From contig JADCRB010000071.1 of NCBI GenBank assembly GCA_021464245.1, positions 3,611,681 to 3,675,680 on the forward strand: a DNA stretch of 64,000 nt, read 5' to 3'. The notes under the pieces are model-generated. The model ran no database searches and was not told the origin of the DNA. It saw only the letters and a program-made list of their open reading frames with translations. The position numbers and the translations under genes were made by a program. Origin of the DNA: Carallia brachiata. Taxonomy: Eukaryota; Streptophyta; Magnoliopsida; Malpighiales; Rhizophoraceae. Positions 1-12,864 of the stretch are shown one piece after another (the first letter of the stretch is position 1; each line of letters starts with the position of its first letter).

Positions 1-578
1 TAATCAAGTTTGGCCTGGTAGAAAATCTGGGGCAATCATGAAGATCAATGTTGGGGAGACACGGGACAAACTCTAGGGATATTTATGGATGCCAAAACTT
101 GCATCTACTTGACAGTCTGTTAGAACATCCTATTGACATCCATTTCACAAAGTAAGGATCACTTTCTTCGGGTCACAAACTGTGGACATGCAATAAGTTT
201 ACAGCCTAGTTATAAGGTTATCGAGTGATGGAAACAGGATAAAGTAACATGTCTTTGGGAACAAACTAGTATTGCCACAAAAAGAGCATTCTAAAATTCA
301 AGTTCCTATATCAAACTTTTGGCAGAATATAATACATCATCCTAGCAGTCAATTTGACTCTTCGTAGATTCAGTTCACATTTTTTCACGTATGAAAAAGG
401 GAGGAGATGCAGGTAATTAAGCTGCCGTATGAAGAAATTTGAAGGGCAATTCCCAGTTTATGAAACAAAGAGGTGAGGACAATAAAATCATTACAGGACG
501 AAACAAAAGGCTTCAATGGCTGTTTTACAAATGAAACGATTCAATGATGTTTATCAAAGCTTCAGTTATGAAAGCCAA

Positions 579-3500
579 TTATACTGTCGGATGCAGAATC
601 TAGGAAAAACATATGCCCAAATTCAGCAAAGGAAACACCATAGCCTATCATCTATATGGCATACATTAGAAAAGAAAAACAAAATCTTTTCCAATAAAAG
701 GACATACCTTCACATGATGAGGCATAATTTTGATATCAAAAGGTACATGAAGCCATGCCTCAGGTGGATAGAGCAGAAAGTTCTCAGGTTTACTAGTATA
801 GACATCCGCGTATTGATGGATGTGATATGCAAAAGCAGATTCTTGACCCGTGTCTGTGAGAAAAGTGGCTCCAAAAGATTTGTTAAACATTTTCTTCATC
901 GTTTGTCGGGCTTTTTTCCTTTCTTCATTTATCTCCTCCAATAGGGATTGGCATGCTACAGTTCGGTGACTGTTAGCCAAAGTTGCATGCAATTTACCAA
1001 GCAGTTCTTGTGTTATGTGAAATTTTGCCTGCATCAGGAGCAGAGGAGCATAAACGCACTAACCATGGGCCACAATATCCTGGTAAAACAAGACAATTAA
1101 TCAATTACACAACCAGAACGTATGACAACTTGGCGTTATTGTGTCCTTACCCATACTAGTTTTTGTGCACGTGCCTTGCACATACAAAGATAGCAAAAAA
1201 TTGAATTTCAAAATTTCACATCATATTTTGGAATGAATCAAAAAACCATTTACTAACATTTTAGCTCTCTCTCTAACTTGAAAATCTGCACATTGAGATA
1301 CAAGACCAATCCCGGCAATTGGCAGCAACAAGGAAGCCAGTTTGGAAGGGACATACCTGCTCAAAACGATAGGTATCATCGTTCTGTATGCGAATTTCAC
1401 TCTGCAATTAAAAAGATAATAAACAAAAACAAGACAGGGCCTGAGAAATAGAAATTCGACAACATGTAGACAACATTCAGCAAGTTCACACTTCAAAAAA
1501 CATTAGACCAAATAGAAGGATGAAAGATAAACTAAAGCTAGACGATTAAAAAAACAAGAGAGGAGCTATACTTCTAGTTCATGGATGATAGCAGCAGTGC
1601 GCCAACCAGCCTTTGAAGGACCCCTTAGGTCACTAAACAAGTGATCACCAAAGTAGATCACCTACAGAAGAAACAAAATTAAACAAGCTTAAAAAGTACA
1701 ATGCCATTTGAGGTAAAGAAAGATTTGCAAACATGACTGAGTCTAAACAAATAGATTCATACAATCCACAGAAGAGTAAATAAAAACCTTGATCTCCATT
1801 TAAAACATTTCATCCAGAGCAAGTTTATTTAATAATTTTGAAAACAAAGTTTATATTTGCTGCTTTAACTGCAAAAGATGAACAAGTAGCCCCTCTTGTT
1901 ATTCTCATAAATTATCATACCCTTCCCCAGTATCACATCAATTTTTTTCCTTTTAACTGTCTTGGAATAAAGAAAAATTATTTCAAAAATATTCCATTTT
2001 TTGACTGTATTTTGTAGCCATGTCAAATTGGACAAAGATCAATGATCAATTAAAAAGACTGAATATATGAAAGTAGCAAACAAGATAATTAAACAAAGTG
2101 CTTCCAGATGAAGCAAAAGAGGCAACAGAACCCATCACCAAATACATGTTCCTTTCCCCAAAGCGAGGCAATATGAATAAGAAATGCAGCTTTCCAACTA
2201 TTAAAAGATTGGAAAATCCAAGTTTTAAAAGAAAAGTTTGGACAATGTAATCAAGGGTCTTGCATAACTACAGTTGAACCTACTGGTTGTTTGAAACATA
2301 ATAATATAAAGCTTATTTGCAATTGTTGAAGGAAAATACTACAGAACATGATGTACCTCTGCACCGTTCCACTTGGTAATTTGGAGAAACGATTTAAGAC
2401 ATCCATGGTAATAAACCTTATTTGGAAGAAATGCATCCACCTTTGTAAAAGTAAGATTGTCCTTCTCCGTGTCATAACAACTATGTAAAAGTTCCACAGT
2501 GATGGATGACCAAAATAGACATCAGAGCACACAATTCTCCATTAGACGTAGAATTCACAAATGGTAAAGGCAAGAAATTCAAAAAAACAAAAAAGGAAAG
2601 AGAGATAGCTTAAAAACATGACATAAACTAAACACAATAGCATGCTTCTAAAAATGCAATTTTAATATATTTACTAGATTTTCATTGCAAAAAGGAACTT
2701 TCCACTTGCATGATGCAATCAAACCAATAGAATAGTCATATTACCACTTGTCTTCACTAGTTCTCTAAAGAGAAACAAAAAAAGATTGGCAGAAGAAAGA
2801 TATTTTCCCCACTTAAACTAGAAGAACAAGTAATGACCTATCACTTGTTAGTTATGAAAGCCCCTTTCTCTATGCAAGAAAACTATTTATATTTTGTTCC
2901 CTGCGTGCTGTGCTTTTCTCTTCTGATTGACTATAATCAATGTTGTGTTTGCAATGTGCTGAGAAGCATATTCATGCTACATCACAGAGCCCTCAAAATT
3001 CCTCATAGAAAAGGAAAGAAAAAGGCACACAATCAATAACATCATACCGGATAAATAAAGCATCTTATCTGGTTTCAGTCTCATGATTCTGCATGGTGGT
3101 GAAAACTTGGTGTTTATAACTTAATTTTTCTTATATTGCATGCTATAATGCAAAAAACAATTGAAGATACCAACCGGAATGGATGCTCAGAAGTGTAAAA
3201 TTCTGGTTTATTGGCTTTAGCAATCACAACATCAAAGAGCTCCCTCCAAGAGTCTCTGTATCCAATAGAATCCTAAAGAGAATGTCAAAGTTAGCCAAAA
3301 AACTTGTTATCAACCTGGCTGTGTCATAATCTATAGAGGATAAACAAACTATATGATGAGAAGTAACAAATCAACTAAATGAGTTTCTATGCAATTGATC
3401 AAAGAAAATTACAACATAGATATGTATAGAATGTAAAGGCTGATATTATTCTTCTAACAATAAGAAGTTATGACAGGACATTTGTTTTATACCTCCAACA

Positions 3501-4896
3501 TAAAATGCATTCCTCCATCCACAAAATAAAATGGAGAGTTGGTCAACAGAAAAAGCTTCTTCCCTTTATCCCTTAGCATCCTGAGAAAGTGAAGTACTTG
3601 GCCCTGAAATTTTCACTCATTAAAGACAAGTCATAATCCTACAGTGAAAACCCCCTATTTAATTTGCGATCAGAAATAAAACCTTCATGTGCAGCTCGGT
3701 GTAAGATAATGAGAAAAAAAACCCCAAAACATTAACTAGAGCTCACATTTTTTATGAGATATCTATGGGGAGTCAAAAGAATGCCTTTGTGAACAAGTCC
3801 ACTCCGATGAACATGTTGGATTGCACGATTTACATCATGATAAATGTAAGATGCATCAAAGTCAAGCTTTGCATCAACAAAATGCTGCACAATATCTGCA
3901 ATAAGGCATGCCTACACAACAAAAATTAGAGTAAAATAAATATGCATTTTTTAAAGGAAAAGGTAAACGGCATTGCCCAACTCAAGAGCTTTAGATTACA
4001 CATTAAATAGTAATTTTCTTGAAAATAATGGGAGAATTTATTCAGTACCTGCTCACAAATTGAAGCCATTATATAAAGTTAAAGCCCATTTGTACAATTC
4101 ATAAAATTACAACTCCATAATAGATCCTTTTATGATTATTTTTTTTACAATGAACAATGGGAAAAAGTGAAACGAACCTCACTAAAGCAAAAGAAATCCA
4201 TCAAGCCAACAAGCTCACGTGCTTGGTCACGACCAATACGTCGAGTGCCATATACTTTTTCTATTTCTGTCCTGGTAAGCTGTGGAAAACAGGATACGAT
4301 AAGCAGCAATATTTATATTAGGTAGTCCATAAAATTGATGGGTATCACTATGGATTCTTAAGGTCATAATATTCTCTCTCTAAGGTCAAGATGAAATTTC
4401 TAAGTTTTGATGGTTCTTAATGAAAGGTTCTACCTCCCAAAGACTGATGAGCTAAGACCTTTTCAATTTTTTTTTTTTTTAATCTGAGTGAGGTGGGGAG
4501 ATTCAAGCATGCTAGAGTTGAACAGCGTTTGAAGCAATGCTGATTTCTTCTAGATGTTAATGTTCCACCCCATGTCAAGGAATGATTATACTTCATCCAA
4601 CTAATGTATGGAAAATTTCTTTTAGTTCCTCAGGAACAAAGCTCTCATGAGATTCATGCTTTTCTACCACATAGCATGGACATTCAATACAATAAACTTC
4701 ACCAGAAGGAAGCATCAGAATAGAAATTCGAGGCGCCATTGTCATCTTCTGGGTTTTAAATCAAGAACAGAGCGGTTGCAGAAATAATGGATGATGCCAC
4801 AAAGAACAAAATACAATCTATACGAAAAAGAAAATTGGTGAGTCACTCTACTGAATGCATTTACCCATGCACAGTTGAAAAAACAAATCTAAAGTC

Positions 4897-4933
<37 letters not shown>

Positions 4934-5896
4934 ACGCTAATAAGTGAACTAACCTTGCGATGCCCATAGTAGCATCCATCTGGCTCAATTGATCCAAAGA
5001 AATCCAATTTCAAGAGGCACCCATTTTTCTTGTCATAGTATAGTCCTCGAATGGGAAAACTTGGGTCATATTTGAATTCTGCGCAGATTTCAGGATATTT
5101 AAACTGCAAAAATTCCCAAAAACCAAAAGAATCATACCATTCACAGTAACCAGCAACCCAATTATACAATCATCAACACCGCGTCAAGGTAGCCCAAAAC
5201 CAACCTCATTGACCAAATGCTCTTTTGCAAGATCATAAATCAAAGTCTGTAAGTTAGCAGAGTAATGCGCCAACGTATAATCGTAGTCAAATCCGTAAAC
5301 CTGTATGTTATCCAATTTCAGGTTCTTGTTCACGTATATGCCTGACTCAAAGAATAAACAAAAAAATTAACCCCAAGAAATACATAAAGGAAAATCAAGA
5401 TTGGTGAGGTGTCTTCACTATTTAGCATTATCCTTTGTACCTCTTGGATTCATTTTGGGCATTTCTTTAAGGGCGGCGGGAATCTTGAGAAAACTCTGTT
5501 TGGCTGCTTCAAACTCTGCGCGAATCTTGGCCACGTCATCATCAAGAAGATTCGAATCACCACTTTCGGCTCGCTTTTCTTGCTCGTCCAGATTCAACAC
5601 CGATGATGGCCCACCCGGCGCACTCACGGTGTAGTTTCTTGCGAACCCTAGAAGTGCAAAAAAAAAAAAAAAGAAACATTGAAAAGCAACGTTAATATCT
5701 GAATGCATATCTAAAGTCATCTGTAGTTCATCGGAATAAATAAATATAAAAAAAAAAGAAGAAGAAGAAGAAGAAGAAGGGATAAAAGAAAAAGAACCTT
5801 GTCGAACCCCAGCCGCAAAAATACTCGCCGCCATCTGCAAAGGTACAGACATCAAATCTGAGAATCCCGCATAAAAAACGAAGTACGTGAACAACA

Positions 5897-5932
<36 letters not shown>

Positions 5933-5994
5933 CGGGTACGTACTTGTTGCTGTAGGAAGGAGCAGAAAGGCACAAGAAATCGGCCGGAAGCCAT
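579..5994 (-). CDS. HAD-superfamily IG 5'-nucleotidase (14 exons)
   Basis: This is a plant member of the cytosolic IMP/GMP-type 5'-nucleotidase (NT5C2/NT5DC) family, which hydrolyses purine nucleoside monophosphates. Exons, all with GT-AG borders, are 5994-5944, 5834-5798, 5647-5441, 5341-5205, 5103-4954, 4279-4178, 3911-3747, 3603-3493, 3272-3175, 2480-2357, 1661-1572, 1401-1357, 1028-708 and probably 599-579. The phases join into one open frame of about 552 aa. HAD motif I is FDYDYTL, with nucleophile Asp about residue 117 and Asp119. Motif II is LFLLTNS, with Thr about 304. The last motif is GDHLFSDLRG, with Asp about 400 and 405. The N-terminal 40 residues are basic, Ser/Ala-rich and lack acidic residues, so a mitochondrial or plastid transit peptide is plausible. 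The last exon (ILHPTV, stop) is the weakest call: it follows a strong pyrimidine-rich acceptor in the right phase, but six residues cannot be confirmed by homology. From memory it matches At2g23890. Confidence 0.88.
4901..4926. repeat. (CA)n microsatellite in intron 5 of the nucleotidase gene
   Basis: Thirteen uninterrupted CA units lie just inside the donor side of intron 5 of the nucleotidase gene, with a few more imperfect units after it. It is a likely polymorphic marker. Confidence 0.9.
5757..5932. repeat. GAA and TG/AG microsatellites in introns 1-2 of the nucleotidase gene
   Basis: An imperfect GAA tract (about 5757-5779) lies in intron 2. A compound TG then AG tract (about 5896-5932) fills much of intron 1. 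The compound tract reads as a pyrimidine-rich stretch on the sense strand shortly after the first donor. Confidence 0.85.
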
Positions 5995-6050
5995 AGGAGC
6001 ACAAGCTCCAAAGCTTCCAATTTCTTTTTTTTTTTTTTTCTTTTCCTTGG

Positions 6051-7782
6051 TCGGTTAGGTGAGAAACTGAGAATGAGGTTTTTAATCTTTTCAAGAATGT
6101 GCGGCGCGCTCGCCGGTGCGGTCGGGGAGAAATTTTAGGGAGTTCCCAAAAGTTGAACGCCACGAGTGGCCGCCTTTTCGATCGGACTTTTCGAACTTTG
6201 TAAAAGAGAAAATTAATAATGAATAATGATAGTAAATTAATTTAGTCAATAAATTATTAAATAAATAAATTATTAATAAAAAGTCAAACCACCAACGGGC
6301 AAAATCCCAATCAAGTACCAAAAGCGAAACAAATCCAAATGGCTTTTGGTAAGGGGCCGATAGCGGTTTGCTCACTTACCTAAATAGGAACCTGAAAGTG
6401 GATTTTCGTCGCCGTTGGGGCGTGTCCAATTCAAGAGCTGATCATCGCTTGGGCCAAAGCTGACCCATTGATGATGATTCTTGCGAGCCCGGCTCATCTT
6501 ATCCAAATAATAATGGAATTCATACATTGCTCGAAATAGTAATTCAGTGGTAAGTCGACATATTTTTATATTAACGACTCCAATTCGAGTACCGTGTTTG
6601 CGCTCTCCCTGGTTGTCATATGGTGGAGACCGTTTCTAGTGTAAACTGTGATGCGCAGTGTTAAGAATTAAACTCGATAATCACCACAGTCTCCAACGAC
6701 AGAGCCATGCTCAGTCTCACTGGTGCTCGGGTGGTGAGTTTACTCCTTGAGGATGGTTAGACAAGACTGAAACAAACGAAAATTACTCAAATCTCGATCT
6801 ACAGATCCGATAACCAATATACCATAATAAATTTCTTTTTTTGATTAAAAATAATCCAATTTAAATATTTAATTGGATTTGTTATCCATGACATAATACA
6901 GTCATATGTATGTCTTTCTTTATCTTTAATAATGATTATTAAAAAAAACCAAAGAATGGCAATCCACACTCCCGTCCTCAAAGCAAAACCTTACAACAAA
7001 ATACATGGAATTGCTGATGAGCCCTTTGGGAGTACACATTCCAATATGTCTATAGGGAAGCCAATGAAGCAGCTGATTAATTGGCTTCCTATGCCCTATT
7101 GCTTCCTTTTGACTTAGTTTTCTTCGATCAACCCCCTACTGAGACTGAGCAGATTCTACTTGAGGGTGCTCGTCTTCCCCGGATGATTGCTACTGAACTG
7201 AGCGATTAACTGGGAGACGCCCCCTTTCATGACCAAAATAATAATCATATTAATAATAACGATGATGATAATAACAAACAAAAGTATAAACTTTACTTGC
7301 AGGCAGCAGATGCAATCAAACAAAGATGTTACACGCATTCAGTCCTGCAACTATACAACTTTATTGAGTGCAACATTCATTAGTAAAATTTGCTTATTTT
7401 CCTTTCTATTTTTAGGGCTAAAAATCATTGACAACTTTCAAACGGCAAATCAGGATTCAAAATGTCAAACAACCAAAAAATTGACTATAATCAAACTTTA
7501 AATTTGATGTCTACTTTTTTTTTGTTTTTGTCCCCATTTCTGTCTTTTCCAACAAGTAGATAGCTGCCTCTCCAACCTTATCAGTTTCCCTGAGAGAGGG
7601 AGAGAATTTCGTCCACTGTAAAAGCACTGCATAGTACCATACAACAGAGACCGGAACAGAGGTTAAAATAGGCACTCTAAACTTGTACATGTGATTGTCT
7701 AAAAATTGGCAATCTCCGCCGATTCCAAAGTGTTTATCACCCACCAAGTGTGTCTTCATAGCTCATCTCTATGTTACATCCC
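6051..7782. other. Intergenic region between the nucleotidase and TMEM208 genes
   Basis: This gap holds the nucleotidase promoter and 5' UTR side (about 6000-6200), an AT-rich stretch (6200-6300), the SINE-like copy listed separately (6530-6840), and low-complexity AT DNA with a GAT/AAT-rich stretch near 7225-7280. The 3' UTR of the TMEM208-like gene probably occupies about 7500-7782. No further coding region is supported. Confidence 0.6.
6530..6840 (+). mobile_element. tRNA-derived SINE, family 1, copy A
   Basis: The head carries an A-box-like segment (taattcagtggtaagtcgac) and a B-box-like segment (aattcgagtac), as in tRNA-derived SINEs. The body contains an aactgtgatgcgcagtgtt core and a 3' end rich in T. 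The same body recurs, diverged, at about 19430 and 54030, all in the same orientation. Its exact ends and target-site duplication were not resolved. Confidence 0.6.
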
Positions 7783-10166
7783 TCATCTGTTCCTCGTCCT
7801 AACAAACTTGGCCCGGGAAGCTTTCTTCTCCATCTTTTCCCTCTTCTTGCGGGTCTTCTCATCTTCTGCATCTCCCTAATAAAGAAAACAATAAATCATA
7901 TCGTATGTACTTGCCAAATGCTTTTATTGTATTGATAAGTTGAAAAAAATAGCTACCTCGGAACCCTGTGATAAAAATCCTCTAATGAGCCCAAAAGCTT
8001 GGTATGCTCCAAATGCTGGTATCTGAAAAAGCAATAAGAAATGTGCTGAAACAAAGCAACAAGAATGGCCAACTTGCTAATGCAATTTTATGGCAAAACA
8101 AGCAGAAGTTATGCTCCACTGGGGTTTAGTGTCTCACTACATATGTCTTAGACTTCTCTCCATAGATGCCAGTGTAGCGGATATATTTCATGTTGCTTGC
8201 CAATCAGGCATGAATCCTGAATGTCCCAGCCTCATTGGTAAAAAACAGACTAGGGTAAATGATCCATAAACAACTCTTGTATGGTGAACTCTACAATTAT
8301 TCCTGAATACTTTTGTATAGCACTCTCACAAAAATACAGATCATAACTCTTTCCCCGTGAAAGAAAATTCGTTCTCTAATTTTATGCCCACAAGGGAGAT
8401 GCATCACTAGACCAAAGGATGTCGCCAATGAAAGCTTCTAATGTCCAAAACTAAAGTCAACGAGATAAAAATGCCCAAAACCAAAGTGAATGAGATCTTA
8501 CCACCAGGTACGTATACCAAAATTTGTCAGAGATAATAGACGTGAGCTGAACAAAGTTTGTAATATAGATGACATCATGCAGATAGCTGCAAGAAATAAC
8601 CAACTATAAGGGGATGATTATCTTATTAAAAGCAAAAAAACAACTAGCTGATCCTTCATTTGAATAGCTTGAACCAGTTTGTAATGTCCAAGATATAACT
8701 ATGTGAAAAAAAGGCAGACAGAAATTTAAAGCTCAATGTATTTTGTGAATAAATTAAATGTTTAAGAAATTTTCCCAAGCCAACACATTCACAAGCTACT
8801 ATTTACTACTTCTAAGTAGTAAGTACCAGCAAAGTGCAGTAATTTGGATGTTGACTTAAGCCCTCAAAAGGAAAACTTATCTCCATATATTCAAAATTAC
8901 TTAAAATAAAAACTTCAGAGATGTCTAATCAATAAACACCATCTCCTTTTACTCTTGTTCTCCTTTGATTAGGCAACAATTATCAAAGGTCGTCTAATCA
9001 CATGCAGGGATAAAAGGGGGATCGTAAGGAAGACATACCCACAAATGCCGCTGTACTCATATCATATCCACCATCAAGAAGTTCACCATCATCTGCATAA
9101 GTAGGATTTGCCATTGCAGCAAGTTGTTGATAAGGAATGTAGTAAGCCAAAGATGTCAAGACTAGACCCACCCAATGTTTCCAGGTGAAAGTGGAATGAA
9201 AGAACACCATCCTCACCAAGAAATATATAACCTAGAGATCAACATGATTTCAGCAACAAACTTAAGGATGCAGGTTTGCAGATTAAATAATACATATCAA
9301 CAAGCAACAAGAGAGTTTTTCTTGCCAATTTACAAGGTTCAGAGAAAGCATTCAAATCAGTAAATTATGGGATGTGACCATAATTGTGAACTTAAATTGC
9401 AAAAAATAGCCCTTATTCTGCAAGACAATCACAAATTATGACATATTTAGCAGACAATGCGGTAAAAGTCCTGTGGATGTATATATATATTAGAGCAAAT
9501 TAGCAAAAATTTGAGTTTTCACATAGATAGGTGCATGACAGTTGTGCCTTAGGTTCATATCAACAGCACAAATGACAAAACGGCTTCACTAAAACTAAGA
9601 AATAAACCAGAAAAATGATGAAAATGTGAACCATAACAACGAATGAAGCACCCAACCAAAAGAGTCAAACAACATATCTTGTACTGAAACAAGGACCATC
9701 AACCGTAAACCATTCCAAGCCGGCTGATCCTCGAAGTAATACCCCGTAAAGCCAACCCAAATTACACGGGCAAGTTAGCAAGACCATAAAATATATACCT
9801 ATTGTTCTAAAGCCACCATACCGGGTCTTCATCAACGTTCAAAATCCATTTTTCAAATTATTCTCACTTTAAACCTTCGGATAAGTCTCAGAATCTCAAG
9901 TCTCAGCTCAAAATCGACCCATCTAAGCCTCAATAGCCCCACACCCACTCTACTAATTCAATAACCCCAATTTCAATTAGTTGAAAAACTAAAGAAATTA
10001 GGGTTTCATGAGAGTTTAACAAAGCTAATGAACATTGTAATAAATACAAGAAAAACAAAATAGCGGGTGTAGAGATCAATTACATTGCAGGCGATAATGA
10101 ATTTACGGAGCTTTGCCATGTGGCGGGCGTTCTCTTCCTTGCGCTTCTTAGCCCCTTGTTGGCCAT
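7783..10166 (-). CDS. TMEM208/DUF788 (SND2-like) ER membrane protein, 5 exons, frame disrupted
   Basis: Members of this family are small ER membrane proteins related to yeast Snd2 that help SRP-independent targeting to the ER. Exons are 10166-10084, 9231-9039, 8586-8502, 8022-7957 and 7875-7783. Translated in the family frame they give ENARHMAKLRK, then FHSTFTWKHW and DDGELLDGGYDM, YLHDVIYITNFVQ, IPAFGAYQAFGL, and a basic Lys/Arg/Glu tail ending at TGA 7783-7785. The two hydrophobic segments and charged tail fit the family length of about 170 aa. Two one-base problems exist. The expected ATG at 10166 is out of frame because the G run at 10152-10155 is one base short; the first in-frame ATG is at 10119. 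The exon 2/exon 3 junction also lacks one base. Identity is firm; the integrity of the frame is not. From memory it matches At4g30500 and At2g23940. Confidence 0.82.
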
Positions 10167-11039
10167 TCTCTTTCAAATCACTACATTCTAATTTTCAGCT
10201 TCGTGAAACCCTAGAAATTTGTACTGTCTCTGTGCCTTTGTGATTTCGCAAGCTAAATCGGCGAATTGGGGAAGAAACGAATGCTTGCAAAACGAGCGAA
10301 TTTTGGAGAGAGAACGATTTTGACCCGATTCTCATGTTTGAGGACCCAATTCGAGTCTAATGCAGATCATTTTGTAGTGGATGGGCCCAATCTAAGCCCA
10401 ACAAATGGTCTACTTCTAGACTTATTAATTCAACCAATTGACAAAAAAAAAATACACAATCAATTATATTTTTTCATATGAAGGACCCAACAATTGGTCC
10501 TTTGCTTAAAGGCAAACCTTCCGGAAATTACCTTAAGAGGCCGATAAAGGGCCCAATGTGGCAGTTCATGCTTCATAGGTACTTGAATGGGCTCTCTAAA
10601 TTGTGTACCTTCATGGCCGTTTAGGTCTCCTATCTAAACTTTTTTCTTTTTCTTTTTTTTAACTTTAAAAAAAATTTATTATGAATATATCATTATCAAA
10701 TTTGAGAGTTAAAATTAAAAGTAACTTTCATTTAAAATTCCCTCATTCAACTGCCTTCAAAGGGCAAGCCTCCCACCCAAGTACTATTGAAATCGAACGT
10801 ACTCCACTACAAGAGACCACACGATTATTGAATTTAGAATTTATCCGTACTACAATCTTAGCCACCTAGCGGCCACCCAGCCTTTTGCCAAAAGAGAGCA
10901 TGTGTGGGAATTCAAATTTGGGTTACAAGTATGAAAACATACAAATTTATCACTAAATTATCATTTCAGTGATTCTCTCATAAACTTAGTCTCGTAATTT
11001 CATACACATATATGTGTTAATGCCTCTTTTTTGACTACT

Positions 11040-11110
11040 TGTGTGGCTCAATTGTTAAAACCATACGTTTGAATCTTATTAAAGTTAAGTAATAAAAGTA
11101 AACTTACAGT
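11040..11110 (+). mobile_element. Short tRNA-like SINE head remnant
   Basis: An A-box-like segment (gtggctcaattgttaaaa) is followed at tRNA-like spacing by a B-box-like segment (cgtttgaatctta). No acceptor stem or full cloverleaf is visible, so this is a SINE head or decayed remnant and not a tRNA gene. Confidence 0.4.
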
Positions 11111-11624
11111 TTATATTTTAGAGTGAAAAATATTGTAACTATTTAGATAATTTGCACCTCTTAATTACAGAGTCGAAATACCTTTTAACAGATTATAGTG
11201 TATCACCCTTATTTTTTTATTTTATAAAAAAGGCCTCTTTTTTATGCTTTGCCAAGAATTTCCTGTCGTAGAATTGTCTGCCATGGCTTCCAAAGAGCAT
11301 CTATGAACTCAGGGAGCGCCTCATTTGTTTCTTTATTTCTTCTCGTTGTTTGTTGTTGTTGTGTTGTACAGTTTAGATTTATTTCAGCACTTAAGGAGGA
11401 CCTTCATCCTACTTAATGTATCATGCTCTTCATGGTTGGTCCTGCAAATTAGTGCTTTCTTTGGTATTAATCCGTGGAACTATATGTATACAAAGCATGT
11501 GATGGGACTCAAGGCAATTCAGATATGCACTCTATTTCTTCCATTTTCTGCTTATATATGTTATTCAGCCTAAATAACACTCAAACCTATCAATCAAATA
11601 CTACCAAAAGTGACAATTTAGTGA

Positions 11625-11900
11625 TAATTTGACGTGTTGTCCCTAACATTAACTTGGTTCAAGTCCTCATGCCTGCGTTCCCCTGTAACTCTGGGATTTA
11701 GTGTAATGCGCGTCGTTGGGTTAATGACTCGTTAACACTGTAGTTGAGTTTAAGAAAGACTTGTTTCAAGTTTAGTAGTACTTCAGTGGATCTCTCTGTG
11801 GGAGAAATTAAATGGTGACGTCAACAGTTAAAAACTAACCAACTTAAAGATCCAATGACTCTCGTACCTAAGAGGTGATCTTTTTTTGCTATAAAAAAAA
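11625..11900 (+). mobile_element. SINE-like dispersed repeat, family 2, copy 1
   Basis: The segment has a tRNA B-box-like motif (ggttcaagtcctc) near its start and ends in a T-rich tract. A diverged copy with the shared core gggagaaattaaatg (variant aggagaaattaaata) lies at about 55270-55500 in the same orientation. The boundaries are approximate. Confidence 0.45.
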
Positions 11901-12163
11901 AAAAAAAAAACCTATCCACCGAATTCCACACTATCGCCTCACCACAATACTCCCAACAGCATGGAAGATGGTTGCGTCCTGCGATTTTGGTGCTCGCTGA
12001 CTAATAGACCCCGTATTTAAGGAATAGTGTGGCTTTAAAGAACGAGAAAAGTTATGTTGGCGAGAAAATGACTAGAAGCCATCCACAGAACATTATCAAA
12101 CAATATATTTTTGAATTTTCTTTTGTTCAAAATTAAATTTAAAGTAATAATAAATATATTTAT

Positions 12164-12167
<4 letters not shown>

Positions 12168-12206
<39 letters not shown>
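12168..12206. repeat. (TA)n microsatellite
   Basis: Nearly perfect TA dinucleotides run for about 39 bases, just downstream of AT-rich DNA. Confidence 0.92.
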
Positions 12207-12209
<3 letters not shown>

Positions 12210-12644
12210 GATCTTTGAGAACTCTATCTATATCATCTGAAAGTCAAGCATCCTCGTCATAGTACGGTTTCAGTAGCTGGGCGGAAGATTTAAGCAGAGA
12301 ACAGCCAAAGACCTTTTTTTAAAAAAAAAACCTAAACTCTAAATATATTTATGCTATCTTAAATATACAACAAAGGAAAATCAAGAAATCTGCAAAAAAG
12401 AATTTCCTGGCTATATTTTAGGTACTATCCATTTTTTTGGTGCTAAAAGTAAAACTTGCTATCCCAAAACTATATTAGACTTCAATTAATCCATTCCAAT
12501 GTCTGTCAGATCCCTTTCAAGGGCGGCTCTCCAACGAGGAGGCACCATTCCACTTTAATAACTCGATATACAAGCCTAAAATCTAAGTTTGTTTACATGG
12601 TCTAGGTAATTTACAAATTTATACTTGAACGCATGTCAGAAAAG

Positions 12645-12740
12645 AGCTTCTCTTGTGTAGGTTTTGTGCAGCAGTTCAGTCAATTACAACCTAGCTTCTC
12701 TTGTGTAGGTTTTGTGCAGCAGTTCAGTCAATTACAACCT
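12645..12740. repeat. Exact 48-bp tandem duplication
   Basis: Two copies of a 48-bp unit lie head to tail at 12645-12692 and 12693-12740 with no visible difference. They lie about 125 bases beyond the ATG18b stop codon, so probably in the 3' UTR or just past it. Confidence 0.93.
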
Positions 12741-12864
12741 CACACAAGCTGAAAATTCTGCTCTTCACCTAATATTGTAGGAATTATCCAAAAAAAAAAA
12801 AAAATCAGTATACTTCCAAAGCATCGAAGGAAAAGAGATCCATTACAACAGTTATTCACAAACT

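Larger units (their letters stand above)
10170..12640. other. Intergenic region between the TMEM208 and ATG18b genes
   Basis: This gap contains the TMEM208 promoter and 5' UTR near 10170-10300, AT-rich low-complexity DNA, a tRNA-like SINE head near 11040-11100, a second SINE-like copy (listed separately), and the (TA)n tract at about 12168-12206. No coding gene is supported. Confidence 0.55.

Noticed and set aside
516..944. 142-codon plus-strand frame
   Set aside because: It lies antisense to the last conserved exon of the nucleotidase and shows no family pattern of its own.
4787..5169. Short ORFs covering the CA repeat
   Set aside because: They are microsatellite read-through. The real exon there is the minus-strand nucleotidase exon 5.
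10886..10906. miR399-like string (tgccaaaagagagcatgtg)
   Set aside because: The similarity covers only the 5' part and includes mismatches, with no partner arm; treated as chance.
11040..11110. Intact tRNA gene
   Set aside because: Only A-box and B-box-like segments are seen. The acceptor and anticodon stems do not pair, so it is a SINE head.
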